Part shown: positions 1 to 7,715 of the stretch, piece after piece
How positions within the stretch are numbered: position 1 is the stretch's first letter
Layout of the letters: each line of letters begins with the position of its first letter
Origin: Terriglobales bacterium
GTDB lineage: Bacteria > Acidobacteriota > Terriglobia > Bryobacterales > Bryobacteraceae
NCBI GenBank assembly: GCA_021372245.1
Contig: JAJFUV010000009.1
Location: forward strand, 1 to 43,505
Reading direction: 5' to 3'
Length of the DNA: 43,505 nt
The notes under the pieces: generated by a model
Databases searched by the model: none
What the model was told of the DNA's origin: nothing
Seen by the model: only the letters and a program-made list of their open reading frames with translations
Translations under genes and position numbers: made by a program

Positions 1-123
1 CCAATCGCGGGCGCTCTCGATGAACTGGCAATAGAGTTCGAGGTCGGCGAGCACGGAACCGCTCAGGCTGACCGTGGTCTGCTTCCTGGTATCTTTCGGT
101 TGCTTGGCAATCAACGAGGACAT
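1..123 (-). CDS. Ribbon-helix-helix-like protein, N-terminal 41 codons only
   Basis: The minus strand opens a reading frame at 123 with MSSLIAKQPKDTRKQTTVSL and runs off the left edge of the window. An AGGAGG-type ribosome binding site lies just upstream (about 127-135). The short basic start followed by an alternating TTVSLSGSVL strand and then a helix (LADLELYCQFIESA) fits ribbon-helix-helix DNA-binding proteins. Small proteins of this kind (DUF2274) close many trb operons, and other RHH proteins serve as relaxosome accessory factors. The gene is last in the visible conjugation operon. Only the first 41 residues are visible, so the family call is tentative. Confidence 0.55.
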   Translation of the reverse strand, partial: MSSLIAKQPKDTRKQTTVSLSGSVLADLELYCQFIESARDW

Positions 124-179
124 GCAACTCCTCCTCTGCGCAGTCGCGCCAGCGACTGATAAGAACTCACCTGGGGAAT

Positions 180-264
180 GGCGGTAGCGACCCGTGACGC
201 GACGATAGGAGTGCACAAGGGATTTGGCGAGCGAAGCCCGACGAATCCCGGGGTCGCTACCGCC
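180..264. repeat. 85-nt nested inverted repeat, candidate oriT or structured RNA
   Basis: A perfect 14-bp inverted repeat (ggcggtagcgaccc at 180-193, complement at 251-264) encloses 57 nt that can form a further 6-bp stem (gggatt 219-224 with aatccc 244-249) and a short inner GGC/GCC stem. It lies in the 291-bp gap (124-414) between the RHH-like gene and the hypothetical gene of the conjugation operon. A second smaller hairpin (7-bp stem, 280-286 with 294-300) follows. Inverted repeats beside an RHH gene in a conjugation module are typical of oriT regions, but no nic-site consensus was recognised. Confidence 0.55.
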
Positions 265-414
265 GTTCGCCAGTTTTTGGCCCGCCCGTCCTCGGCGGGC
301 ATCCCGCTGTAACCCGCACATGGTGCGGCACCTTGTTGCGCAGTCCTCTGGACCGCGCGTCCGACCACACTGCGGACCCAAGTGGGCAAATTGCGGGAAC
401 CGTGAGACCACACG

Positions 415-1407
415 TCAAGACGCATGGCGAAGGCTCCCAAACAACTCGTAGTCATGCGGCAACAGGAACGTTCGGAATGCCGCGGCCGTGTGTCCTTCGC
501 CACATTCCCGAGACTCACCACCGGACACCCACCGGCTGTACAGCGCATCAAACTCCGCACCAGCGAACCGCTGCTTCTCCTCGCGGTACTGGATCACCTT
601 CTCCGTGCTGAAGCCGGCGAAGTCCCGCGCGTCCCATTTCCGGCGCATCTCAAAGAAGCGAAGCATACGGGCTTGCTCGCTATCGACGTCTTCACGAACT
701 GCCGCCTCGCCGGCATAGCGTCGGCTGAAGATTCGCTGCGCCTTCTGCGCCCACAGGGAATCGGTGGCAACGTAAACAACCTCGAATGTGCCCAGGCCCG
801 CGAACAGAGAATGATATTGGTTTAGGAAAGTCTCAAAGCCGCCGAGGGATTCGGCGCCCTCATCGACGTAGGCGAAGTAGACCACGGGCGCGGCGGTATC
901 GCCTGATACATAGACCGGGAGCTTGTCCACGAAATAGCGCAGGGTCGCTTCGCCGAAACGTCGGGGCTCGTAGCGGCGGACCGGAAGGTTTTCAATCGGG
1001 ATGCCGCGCGATTCGGTGAAGTAGGCGACCTTTTCGGCTTCGCTGCGGAGGAACCGCTCGGCGCGGTGAGCGAGTACGAAGTCGAGGCACAGGAGCTTTC
1101 GTTTGATGGTGAGCGGCGCCTTCTCCCGACGGTTCCGGTTGTCGGCTTGGTCGAGCCGGGCATAGACCTTGAGCGTGCGGATGTGATAGATCAGCCGGTT
1201 CAGCCGGAAGTGGACGACCTGCGCGTGCCCATTGGCGACAAGCTTTTCAATGAAGCGCGCGGCGGTGCCGCCGCGTGGCTGCCTGAGAAAATCGCTAAAC
1301 TGGCGGCGAACAAAGTAGCCGGAGTGGATCGCAGCCAAACAGAGGAAGGCCGCTTCATCGTGGGTGTAACCGACCCGGCTCAGATTCTTTACAGCGTCCT
1401 CAAACAT
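415..1407 (-). CDS. Conserved-looking hypothetical protein of the conjugation operon
   Basis: This 330-aa protein is of unknown function. Residues about 10-75 are helical with a possible winged-helix pattern (FVRRQFSDFLRQ followed by ARFIEKLVANGHAQVV). The middle is rich in basic and aromatic residues, and the C-terminus has no recognisable motif. There is no signal peptide or membrane segment, so it is probably cytoplasmic. The start is well supported by a strong AAAGGAGGT site, and the gene begins 12 bp after the preceding gene's stop, so the two are co-transcribed and probably translationally coupled. Its position directly after the relaxase-linker-like gene suggests a DNA-processing rather than a channel role. 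That is inference only. Confidence 0.75.
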   Translation of the reverse strand: MFEDAVKNLSRVGYTHDEAAFLCLAAIHSGYFVRRQFSDFLRQPRGGTAARFIEKLVANGHAQVVHFRLNRLIYHIRTLKVYARLDQADNRNRREKAPLTIKRKLLCLDFVLAHRAERFLRSEAEKVAYFTESRGIPIENLPVRRYEPRRFGEATLRYFVDKLPVYVSGDTAAPVVYFAYVDEGAESLGGFETFLNQYHSLFAGLGTFEVVYVATDSLWAQKAQRIFSRRYAGEAAVREDVDSEQARMLRFFEMRRKWDARDFAGFSTEKVIQYREEKQRFAGAEFDALYSRWVSGGESRECGEGHTAAAFRTFLLPHDYELFGSLRHAS

Positions 1408-1419
1408 GATCGACCTCCT

Positions 1420-2589
1420 TTACATGCGGAGCACTTCCGCGATCACGTCGTGGTTGTCGAGCACGGCGGCCAGCGCATGGGAGCCGGTATCGGCGTATAC
1501 GCGGAAGCCGACCGCCGACTTCGCGTGGATGTGAGCGGCACGGTAGTTCCGCGTGGCGAGTTCAAGATCCACATGGCGTTCTTCGCCGTCGCGTGTCTCA
1601 TACTCCACGCGCAGATCGGGCAGCACGATGTGCCCGTCCACCACTGGGAGGTCGTTCTTTTGAGCGATCTCCTGCTGCCGTTCGGCATATTCGAGTGGAG
1701 GTAGATTTCGAGCTTTGGCGAGTGGCGAGTAGGCGCGTTTCTTCAACTCGTAATCAAGGACGACGCGGCGCACCTTGCCGCCGTCGCGCTCAATCCGTTC
1801 AACTTCCTGTTGGAACATGCGGTAGAGCGCGGCATCATGAACGATCTCACGCGGCTTCACAAAGCCGTCGTAGAGCTCTTGATCGCCGGCATCGCGCTTC
1901 AGAAGGGCGCGCCCGGTGCGCGTAAGCGCCAGGACCTCCATGGCACGCCCGCGACCGTCCACGGGCACACGCCGCCTAATCAAGTAACCTTCAGCGACAA
2001 GATGTTTCAAGTCCTGATGCAACAGGCTGGCCCGCCCGGCATACCGCACGCGTTCCAGATCCTCGGCGGCTACAACGCGGAATCGACCCACGTCCCAAAG
2101 CACGGCACGCTCCGTCGAAGTGATGCCGGCTGCGTCGCGCACGCGACTCGCACGTTCGACGTTTCGCGAGTCCGCGGGCTGGCGCGGGGCTTCTTCCCGA
2201 ACGGCGGCCGTCCGGGCCAGGCGTTCGGCGTCCCGGGTCGGATCGTAACGGACGCCCCTGCGCTGCTGAAGACCCGTGGCCGTGTATGCGCGACCGAGGT
2301 GAGAGCCCTTCACTCGGGCACCTCTGTATTCGTAGACAACGCCGTTCCAGCGTCCGCTCGCCTGGACGCTCGCTACCGGGCGCACACCCTGTTTTTCAAG
2401 CCGGTCGAAGAATACCGAGAGAGCGGGATGGTCTTTCGCGGCGTCGTCAATCACGCCGCGGAGTTCAGTGAGCCGCCCAGAATCCGCGCTTTCGTTCCGC
2501 TGGCGAGCGACCTTTGGCTGGCTGAGACGAACGTCCTCGACGCCACGCTCATTGTCGCTCCTACCGTCGTATTCGAAGTCCCGGCCCAT
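1420..2589 (-). CDS. Relaxase-linker-like protein with winged-helix region
   Basis: This is a 389-aa cytoplasmic protein. Residues about 45-120 (FFDRLEKQGV, then GRWNGVVYEYRGARVKGSHLG, and GVRYDPTRDAERL) resemble the region that follows the catalytic domain in MobA/TraI-type relaxases. Residues about 155-230 look like a winged helix (TERAVLWDVGRF, then AEGYLIRRRVPVDGRG). A third segment, about 245-389, carries HDAALYRMFQQEVERI and a conserved-looking SPLAKARNLPPLEY stretch. No relaxase catalytic tyrosine region or three-histidine metal site is visible, so it is not a complete relaxase. It may be an accessory relaxosome protein or the split-off C-terminal part of one. It sits 4 bp after a small membrane-protein gene in the T4SS operon. 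Confidence 0.6.
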   Translation of the reverse strand: MGRDFEYDGRSDNERGVEDVRLSQPKVARQRNESADSGRLTELRGVIDDAAKDHPALSVFFDRLEKQGVRPVASVQASGRWNGVVYEYRGARVKGSHLGRAYTATGLQQRRGVRYDPTRDAERLARTAAVREEAPRQPADSRNVERASRVRDAAGITSTERAVLWDVGRFRVVAAEDLERVRYAGRASLLHQDLKHLVAEGYLIRRRVPVDGRGRAMEVLALTRTGRALLKRDAGDQELYDGFVKPREIVHDAALYRMFQQEVERIERDGGKVRRVVLDYELKKRAYSPLAKARNLPPLEYAERQQEIAQKNDLPVVDGHIVLPDLRVEYETRDGEERHVDLELATRNYRAAHIHAKSAVGFRVYADTGSHALAAVLDNHDVIAEVLRM

Positions 2590-2593
2590 TGCT

Positions 2594-2884
2594 TCAGTCC
2601 TCCAGGCGCCGGGTCAGCTCTTCGGAGATGCTTTCACCCGAGCGCAATTGCTTCTCGACGTGCGCCAGTTTCTTGCCCGTCTCCTTCAGCAGGAGCTTGC
2701 GGACGAACAGGTACATCAGGGCGTAGAGATTGAAGAACAGGGCTGCCGCGAAGATCGCGATGATCCGCCCGTACCGCTCGACCAGCAGCGTGCGGTACGG
2801 GATCAGGAAGTTGCACTCCTGAAGCAACAGGATGCCGATCGCCATGAAGAGGATCGTGGTTGCAAAGAAAACATTTGTGACCAT
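2594..2884 (-). CDS. Small inner-membrane protein of the T4SS operon
   Basis: This 96-aa protein has two predicted membrane segments (about 5-22 and 40-62) and a charged helical C-terminus rich in Lys and Glu, possibly a short coiled coil. It starts 15 bp after the VirB8/TrbF gene ends and stops 4 bp before the next gene. Its place in the operon suggests a small channel-assembly or entry-exclusion component, but no family was recognised. Confidence 0.7.
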   Translation of the reverse strand: MVTNVFFATTILFMAIGILLLQECNFLIPYRTLLVERYGRIIAIFAAALFFNLYALMYLFVRKLLLKETGKKLAHVEKQLRSGESISEELTRRLED

Positions 2885-2899
2885 GACGCCCTCGCGGCC

Positions 2900-3595
2900 T
2901 TATCGGAAGGCCTGATCTTCTCGGAAGTAGGTGATGACCAGACCCAACGGGTTGACCGGAATCCACGCGTTCGGCACGCGGTCGCGCACCACGAAGACAA
3001 AGCTCGCCACGTATTTCTCACGACGCGATTCCGCCCGGTCCGCGCCGGAGTAGTAGACCTTGTCGAAGTCCACAGTCGCCTTGTACGGCGGCTGGCGGAT
3101 GTCTTCGACGGTGACGTTTCTGACCTCGATATCGATCTCGTCACCTTGCCCGGAAAGGAATGTCTCGATGGTCTTGTTCTTCTTGTTTGCCTCGATGATC
3201 GCGTCGGCGAGGCGCCCGTCGAGGAAGTAAAGCGACCGAGCAAAGCTCTCGCGGACGGTCGCCCGCATCCGACTGTAGTGCTTCGTGACGAACTGAATCA
3301 GGAAGTATTTCATCTCGGCGTCGCGCGGCTGGTAGGCCAGGCTGTCATAAGCGACTGCCTCGGCGCGGCCGATCTCGTTAATGCGGATCACCAGTGGCTT
3401 GAAGTTCCGGAGCGTCTGGACCGTCTTCAAGTTCAACACCAGCAGACCGAGCGACAGTACCGTGACGCACAGAATCGCCACGCGCAGATGCCGGTTGCTA
3501 ACCAGCAGCGCCGCATATTGCTCCAGATACTTACGGCTTCCACCAGCGGTTTCCGCGGGCGCGGGCAACACGCGATTGGCTTCGAGTGAGGTCAT
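2900..3595 (-). CDS. trbF: Type IV secretion protein TrbF/VirB8
   Basis: This 231-aa bitopic inner-membrane protein has a short cytoplasmic N-terminus (about 1-38), one membrane helix (about 39-58, ILCVTVLSLGLLVLN) and a periplasmic domain matching the VirB8/TrbF fold. That domain starts at FKPLVIRINEIGRAEAV and ends in the strand pair VASFVFVVRDRVP and IPVNPLGLVITYF. In the family this domain dimerises and links VirB4, VirB5, VirB6 and VirB10 in the inner-membrane complex. The length is typical of TrbF. The gene is flanked by the VirB6/TrbL gene 22 bp upstream and by a small membrane-protein gene. Confidence 0.9.
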   Translation of the reverse strand: MTSLEANRVLPAPAETAGGSRKYLEQYAALLVSNRHLRVAILCVTVLSLGLLVLNLKTVQTLRNFKPLVIRINEIGRAEAVAYDSLAYQPRDAEMKYFLIQFVTKHYSRMRATVRESFARSLYFLDGRLADAIIEANKKNKTIETFLSGQGDEIDIEVRNVTVEDIRQPPYKATVDFDKVYYSGADRAESRREKYVASFVFVVRDRVPNAWIPVNPLGLVITYFREDQAFR

Positions 3596-3617
3596 TTGAG
3601 TCTCCTTCCCCTTCCGC

Positions 3618-4448
3618 CTATAGTCGCGGAATCACGCTTTCGCCTGACTTCCCAGAGAAGATCGAGTTCACCAGGGACGGGATCTTCAGTACGCCGTAGG
3701 TGAATGCGAACAGCAGGAACACGAGTGGCAAGAACAACAACGCGATGTTGCCGGAGTCGTAAGGCGGCGGATGGGAATCGACGAAGTGGTTCAGCAAACT
3801 GCCCATGACGAAGACGTAGGCGTTTGCGATCACCGGATAGAAGGCGTACTGGAAGAGCGCCTTGAGCCAGTTCCAGAACAGCCACTCCATCTGGGGCACG
3901 ATGAAGAACGGAATGAAAACCGGACCCACGAGGACGACCACGGCAGTGGCGATATAGCCGAAGGCGATTACCGCGAACGCCGCCGCTTCGGCTAAGGCGA
4001 TGGCAAGGACGAGGATGGCGAAGTGAAGGATTTCCAGCGCGCTCGCCAGGATCATGGTGGGGCTCTCCATGCTGAGGTACATGGAGTCCAGCCGCTGCTT
4101 CACTTCCTGGATGGTGGCGGCGTTGAGTTGCTTAGCGAGGCTGGCGCCCTGGTCGGTAATGAGGCGGTAGAAACTCGTACCGATGCCGGGGATCGGGTTG
4201 TTGTAGTAGACGATCATGGCGTAGCCGAAGGCGATGGTGAACACCAGGGAGACGAACTGGCCGAAGTGAAACCCGGCACGCTCACCGCTCGCGCTGGCCA
4301 ACGCGCTTTTCGCCCCGAACCACACGAGCAGGATGAGGGCGAAGCCTCGAAAGAGCTTGAGCCCCAGTGCCTGAAACAGGCTCGCATGGGTTGTCATCAA
4401 GTCCGTCAGAAAGACAAAGAGATCGCTCATGGAATCCGGCGTGCCCAC
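3618..4448 (-). CDS. trbL: Type IV secretion polytopic membrane protein TrbL/VirB6
   Basis: This 276-aa protein has at least five hydrophobic segments (near residues 30-45, 65-85, 135-165, 168-190 and 235-260). It also has the long loop between the second and third segments that is usual for VirB6/TrbL inner-membrane channel proteins. In the family it contacts VirB8 and VirB10 and forms part of the DNA path. A GTG start at 4448 is preferred over the ATG at 4430, because GGAGG lies 6 nt before the GTG while the ATG has only a weak site. The product begins MGTPDSMSDLFVFL. It lies between the VirB5 and VirB8 genes. Confidence 0.87.
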   Translation of the reverse strand: MGTPDSMSDLFVFLTDLMTTHASLFQALGLKLFRGFALILLVWFGAKSALASASGERAGFHFGQFVSLVFTIAFGYAMIVYYNNPIPGIGTSFYRLITDQGASLAKQLNAATIQEVKQRLDSMYLSMESPTMILASALEILHFAILVLAIALAEAAAFAVIAFGYIATAVVVLVGPVFIPFFIVPQMEWLFWNWLKALFQYAFYPVIANAYVFVMGSLLNHFVDSHPPPYDSGNIALLFLPLVFLLFAFTYGVLKIPSLVNSIFSGKSGESVIPRL

Positions 4449-4504
4449 TGTGAACCTCCGGTTCAGCTTGCTGCGGTTTTCGAGTTGTTGACTTGGGTCG
4501 AGAG

Positions 4505-5317
4505 CTACAGACGGTAGTCGAGCATGGCGGCCGTCCAGTTCGAAGACTGGTCGGTGAGAATCGTCTTGCCCTGGCCGACGAGTTGGATATGGGTGTTGAT
4601 GGCCTTCACCTCAGCATCACGCTTGCGCTTGGCATCGAGCAGTTGCAGTTCAGCCAGCGCGACCAACACCTTGTTGGTATCCTGCCCGTTCCGCAGCGCG
4701 ATGACATTGGCCGCATTGATCTTGTTCAGTACGGCGATCTCGGTGTTGTAGGAGGGATCGGAGTTCAACGAATCGTTTTCCAGGCTTTGTATGGCGGCTT
4801 CGACCTCCGGCGCATTGGACCGAAGAGTGCCGATGGTTTCCATTCCGCCCTGATTCGCGCCGTCGGTGAGCTCGATGGTCGCGTAGTGCTTTTGCAGGCG
4901 GTCCACCTGATCGGCGGGCACATTGGAGAGCGCCGCGCCATAAGGCAACAGGCGTTCCGCGGCGTGCTGATAGCCGGCGGGAGCGTTGCTTCCAGTGTTG
5001 ATTGCCGCGATCCAGCCACCGGTGGTGCCGTAGGTGTTGGTCGCGCCGGACAGGAACCACGGAGTGGGGATGGCGCGGAAACGGGCGAGGTTGCCGGGGA
5101 GCGTCTTCGCCATCCAGAGCATCTGGTTGTACTGGCTCGTGATCATCTGGTAGGTCTGAACGAGCTGGTTGTACTGCTGGACCAGCTTGGTCACTTCAGT
5201 GACCGCTTCGGCGTAGACCGAGGGATCGAACACGGTGATCCCAAACCCGAATTGGCCGAATGCGAGGGTCGCGCCCAATGCCAGCGCGGTGACGAAGGAC
5301 AACAAAATACGCTTCAT
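4505..5317 (-). CDS. trbJ: Type IV secretion protein TrbJ/VirB5
   Basis: This 270-aa exported protein has an N-terminal signal peptide (MKRILLSFVTALALGATLAFG, cleavage near residue 21). After it comes FGFGITVFDPSVYAEAV and a long helical coiled region (VTKLVQQYNQLVQTYQMI), the hallmark of TrbJ/VirB5 minor pilus proteins. The C-terminal half is again helical (LAELQLLDAKRKRDAEVKA). In the family it sits at the pilus tip or assembles the pilus in the periplasm. The start overlaps the stop of the small upstream gene by 4 bp (ATGA), which indicates translational coupling. Confidence 0.9.
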   Translation of the reverse strand: MKRILLSFVTALALGATLAFGQFGFGITVFDPSVYAEAVTEVTKLVQQYNQLVQTYQMITSQYNQMLWMAKTLPGNLARFRAIPTPWFLSGATNTYGTTGGWIAAINTGSNAPAGYQHAAERLLPYGAALSNVPADQVDRLQKHYATIELTDGANQGGMETIGTLRSNAPEVEAAIQSLENDSLNSDPSYNTEIAVLNKINAANVIALRNGQDTNKVLVALAELQLLDAKRKRDAEVKAINTHIQLVGQGKTILTDQSSNWTAAMLDYRL

Positions 5318-5523
5318 TTTCCACTTCCTTTCTGCACCTGCCTTGGTGGTGCTGAGACATGAATCGGTGGATAGGCCGACGGCCGCTGCAACTCACGATA
5401 GAGCAGGTAGCCGCATTCAGCGACGAAGGCGAGAAACAGCACGCCGAAAGCCACCAGGCCGGCAAGTTTCATCCGGTACAGCGTCGGTGACAGCCTTCTG
5501 AGCAGGAGTAATCGAACGAGCAT
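5314..5523 (-). CDS. Small membrane protein at the TrbK/VirB7-like position
   Basis: This 69-aa protein has a basic N-terminus, one hydrophobic helix (about 19-36, KLAGLVAFGVLFLAFVAEC) and a proline-rich tail. A strong AGGAGG site precedes the ATG and overlaps the stop of the VirB10 gene, so the two are coupled. The 3' end overlaps the VirB5 gene by 4 bp. Small membrane proteins or lipoproteins (TrbK, VirB7) occupy such positions in other systems. No typical lipobox was seen; the Cys at 36 follows AFVAE, which does not match well. Function is unassigned. Confidence 0.65.
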   Translation of the reverse strand: MLVRLLLLRRLSPTLYRMKLAGLVAFGVLFLAFVAECGYLLYRELQRPSAYPPIHVSAPPRQVQKGSGK

Positions 5524-5534
5524 GGGCCTCCTCC

Positions 5535-6881
5535 TTACAGGTCGCTCGGCATCGTGTGCCGGGCGTAGTCGGGCAGCGTTAGGTCGCCGGTGAGGATGAC
5601 CTTCACGCGCATTCCCTCGCGGATCGTGAACGTCGGAAGGATGTTCAGATAACGATCAAGAATGCGAAGCGAGCTTTGGGAGAGACTCGACGCCACTCCC
5701 TGCCGGTAAGCGTCCATGCTCGATGAATCCGCTCCGTAGCCGGTGTTGACGTTGGCGAGGCCGGCGATCGCGCCAATGGCGAGCGAGACGCCGAACACTT
5801 GGGCGTAGTGATGATTGACCTTGTCGCGAAGGCCGGTCTCGCCGATCTGGTTGAGTCCCGTGAACTGGTCGAGGCTGACGGAGTAGCCGTCAGGCATGAT
5901 GAGCCGGTGGAAGGACACGGCCAGGCGTTGCTGCCCAAGACTGTCGTTGCGCTTGACCTCGCCCAGGACGCGGCTACCCTTCGGAATCAGCAGGTGCTGC
6001 AGGTCGTGCGAGTAAACATCAGTGGTCACCAGACAGTTCACCGGCCCGCTGAAACTGCCGTCCAGACGGTTCGTGAGAACTGTCTCGATGAGGGTGCCTT
6101 CGAAAAGCCGGTGCTGTTTCCCGACGGCCTGTTGAAGGCTCGCGTCAATCCCGTGGTGCTCCCGCGCGATCGTGTCGCCGGCCAGTTCCCTCGCTGGCGC
6201 TTTGGCCTGCGTACGTTCCAAGGACGGTTGGCCCGCGGTGGCTGGCGTCGCAGCAGTCGTCGGGTAGGGCCACGGATACAGCGCGGGCGCCTGTGACGGG
6301 GTGCCGGGCTGTACCGCCGCATGATCGGTGCGTGTTACTTCGGAGTCGACAGCGTCCTTGCGATAGGAGAGCGCAACATTGGATGCAAACAGCGACTGGT
6401 ACTCCCGCTTCTCCTTCTCAACCTCGATGGCGCTCTTCTCCGGCTTCGCCGGCTGCTGCGTATACGTGGGCTGCGGGTAGCCCGGCACGGCATACGCCAT
6501 AGTCGGCGTTTGCGGAGTCTGGGCAGCGGCGGCTTGCGACGCCGGAGGCAGTCCCAACGCTTGTTTAGTCTGCTCCAACTGCGCCTGTTCGGCAGCGAGC
6601 TTTCGGGCCTGCTCGTCGATCCGGTTCCGGTACTCCTGAATGCGGGCGAGATTGGGGTCGATGGCAGCGAAGGTTTTCTGCTCATTCGAAGCCGTCTTCC
6701 TGGATTGCGTCCCATTGCCGCCGCTGAAGGCGATGGCGCCGACCATCACCACCGTGATGCCGAGAATCACGTAGGTCTGGGTGTTCTTCGGAAGAAGCCC
6801 GGCGGGCCTGGACGTGCGATCGCGCACTTCACCACCGGAGGGGATCGGCTCCGGTGTCTGATTCTTGTTGGAATCTGGCAT
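5535..6881 (-). CDS. trbI: Type IV secretion protein TrbI/VirB10
   Basis: This 448-aa protein follows the VirB10/TrbI plan: a cytoplasmic N-terminus with prolines, one inner-membrane helix (about 36-54, YVILGITVVMVGAIAF), a long Gln/Ala/Pro-rich periplasmic linker with a coiled-coil stretch (about 80-115), and a C-terminal core domain from about 255. The core holds LFEGTLIETVLTNRLDGSFS, LLIPKGSRVLGEVK and RLIMPDGYSVSLDQFTG. The family protein spans both membranes, forms the outer-membrane core with VirB9 and senses ATP use. The gene begins 3 bp after the VirB9 stop. Full length, no defect seen. Confidence 0.93.
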   Translation of the reverse strand: MPDSNKNQTPEPIPSGGEVRDRTSRPAGLLPKNTQTYVILGITVVMVGAIAFSGGNGTQSRKTASNEQKTFAAIDPNLARIQEYRNRIDEQARKLAAEQAQLEQTKQALGLPPASQAAAAQTPQTPTMAYAVPGYPQPTYTQQPAKPEKSAIEVEKEKREYQSLFASNVALSYRKDAVDSEVTRTDHAAVQPGTPSQAPALYPWPYPTTAATPATAGQPSLERTQAKAPARELAGDTIAREHHGIDASLQQAVGKQHRLFEGTLIETVLTNRLDGSFSGPVNCLVTTDVYSHDLQHLLIPKGSRVLGEVKRNDSLGQQRLAVSFHRLIMPDGYSVSLDQFTGLNQIGETGLRDKVNHHYAQVFGVSLAIGAIAGLANVNTGYGADSSSMDAYRQGVASSLSQSSLRILDRYLNILPTFTIREGMRVKVILTGDLTLPDYARHTMPSDL

Positions 6882-6884
6882 GAT

Positions 6885-7715
6885 TTACTCCGCGCGAACG
6901 AATTCCAATCTTTTCTTCCCGATGGCCAGATAGCCGCTTTCCAGCACCTTCGGTACGACGTACAGGCCATCCTTGAAATCGAAGTTAATCAGGTTGGGCT
7001 TCCCGTCCTTCAACTCGTACAACGATGGCGCTTCCCGCGGGTTGGCGCGGATGTAGGTGGCCTTGCCGTCGTTGTAGATGGCGGATACTCGAAACAGCTT
7101 GTCGTCTGCGGCGAATCGGTACGGGAACTGGAGCTTCGCCGGAAACTCGGATCGGATGCGGCTCAACTCCCGATCCACGGTGGCCTGTGCCTGTTCCTTG
7201 GCCTCTCTCGCCTGCTGCCTGCCAATCTCCACCTGTTGGCGATAATCGTCAATCTGCGCTGCGGGAACGAACTTCGGCTGCCCGTTAACCGCCGACAGCA
7301 TGGAGGACTCCTTCGCTTCGAGGAAGATCTTCAGATCGGGTTCCACGCTCGGCGACTCGGAGACCTCCCGCAAGACGAAGCTGTAGACGTTGCCGGAGGC
7401 CGTAATCAGGTTGAGATTGGTTTCCGAGTTCGCTTTGGCCGGCTTGATGTAGGCGAAGTTGGCGGTGCCGTTGACGATCCAGAATTCCTTGTCGCCGCAC
7501 GTATAGTCAAGAATCGACTCTTGCTTGGGTAGGACAATCAAGGTCGTATATCGAACCTTGGCTTTCACGGTGACGACATCCTTTTCGCCATAGGCGACCA
7601 CGCGAGCGGAAAGCGCTGGTGGAGTCTCGGCCGCACCTTCGGAGGCCATCAGGCAACCACAGGCGAAGACGAGAGACAGCAGCAAAGACAGCGTTTGGGG
7701 GAAATATCGCGTCAT
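6885..7715 (-). CDS. trbG: Type IV secretion protein TrbG/VirB9
   Basis: This 276-aa exported protein has an N-terminal signal sequence with a possible lipobox (LVFACGC near residue 20). After it comes the VirB9/TrbG/CagX fold: an N-terminal beta domain (VRYTTLIVLPKQESILDYTCGDKEFW, seen in parts), a helical linker rich in Arg/Glu/Gln (about 160-195), and a C-terminal beta domain with FRVSAIYNDGKATYIR and YVVPKVLESGYLAIGKKRLEF. In the family it forms the outer-membrane core complex with VirB10. Its ATG overlaps the VirB4 stop by 4 bp. Confidence 0.92.
   Translation of the reverse strand: MTRYFPQTLSLLLSLVFACGCLMASEGAAETPPALSARVVAYGEKDVVTVKAKVRYTTLIVLPKQESILDYTCGDKEFWIVNGTANFAYIKPAKANSETNLNLITASGNVYSFVLREVSESPSVEPDLKIFLEAKESSMLSAVNGQPKFVPAAQIDDYRQQVEIGRQQAREAKEQAQATVDRELSRIRSEFPAKLQFPYRFAADDKLFRVSAIYNDGKATYIRANPREAPSLYELKDGKPNLINFDFKDGLYVVPKVLESGYLAIGKKRLEFVRAE

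Noticed and set aside
1810..3589. Long plus-strand open frames (1810-2733 and 2468-3589)
   Set aside because: They are antisense to the relaxase-linker-like, small membrane and VirB8 genes, whose products have clear features; the antisense products have no recognisable family and arise from high GC.
6321..7532. 403-codon plus-strand frame
   Set aside because: It is antisense to VirB10 and VirB9, with a Leu/Arg-rich product and no ribosome site.
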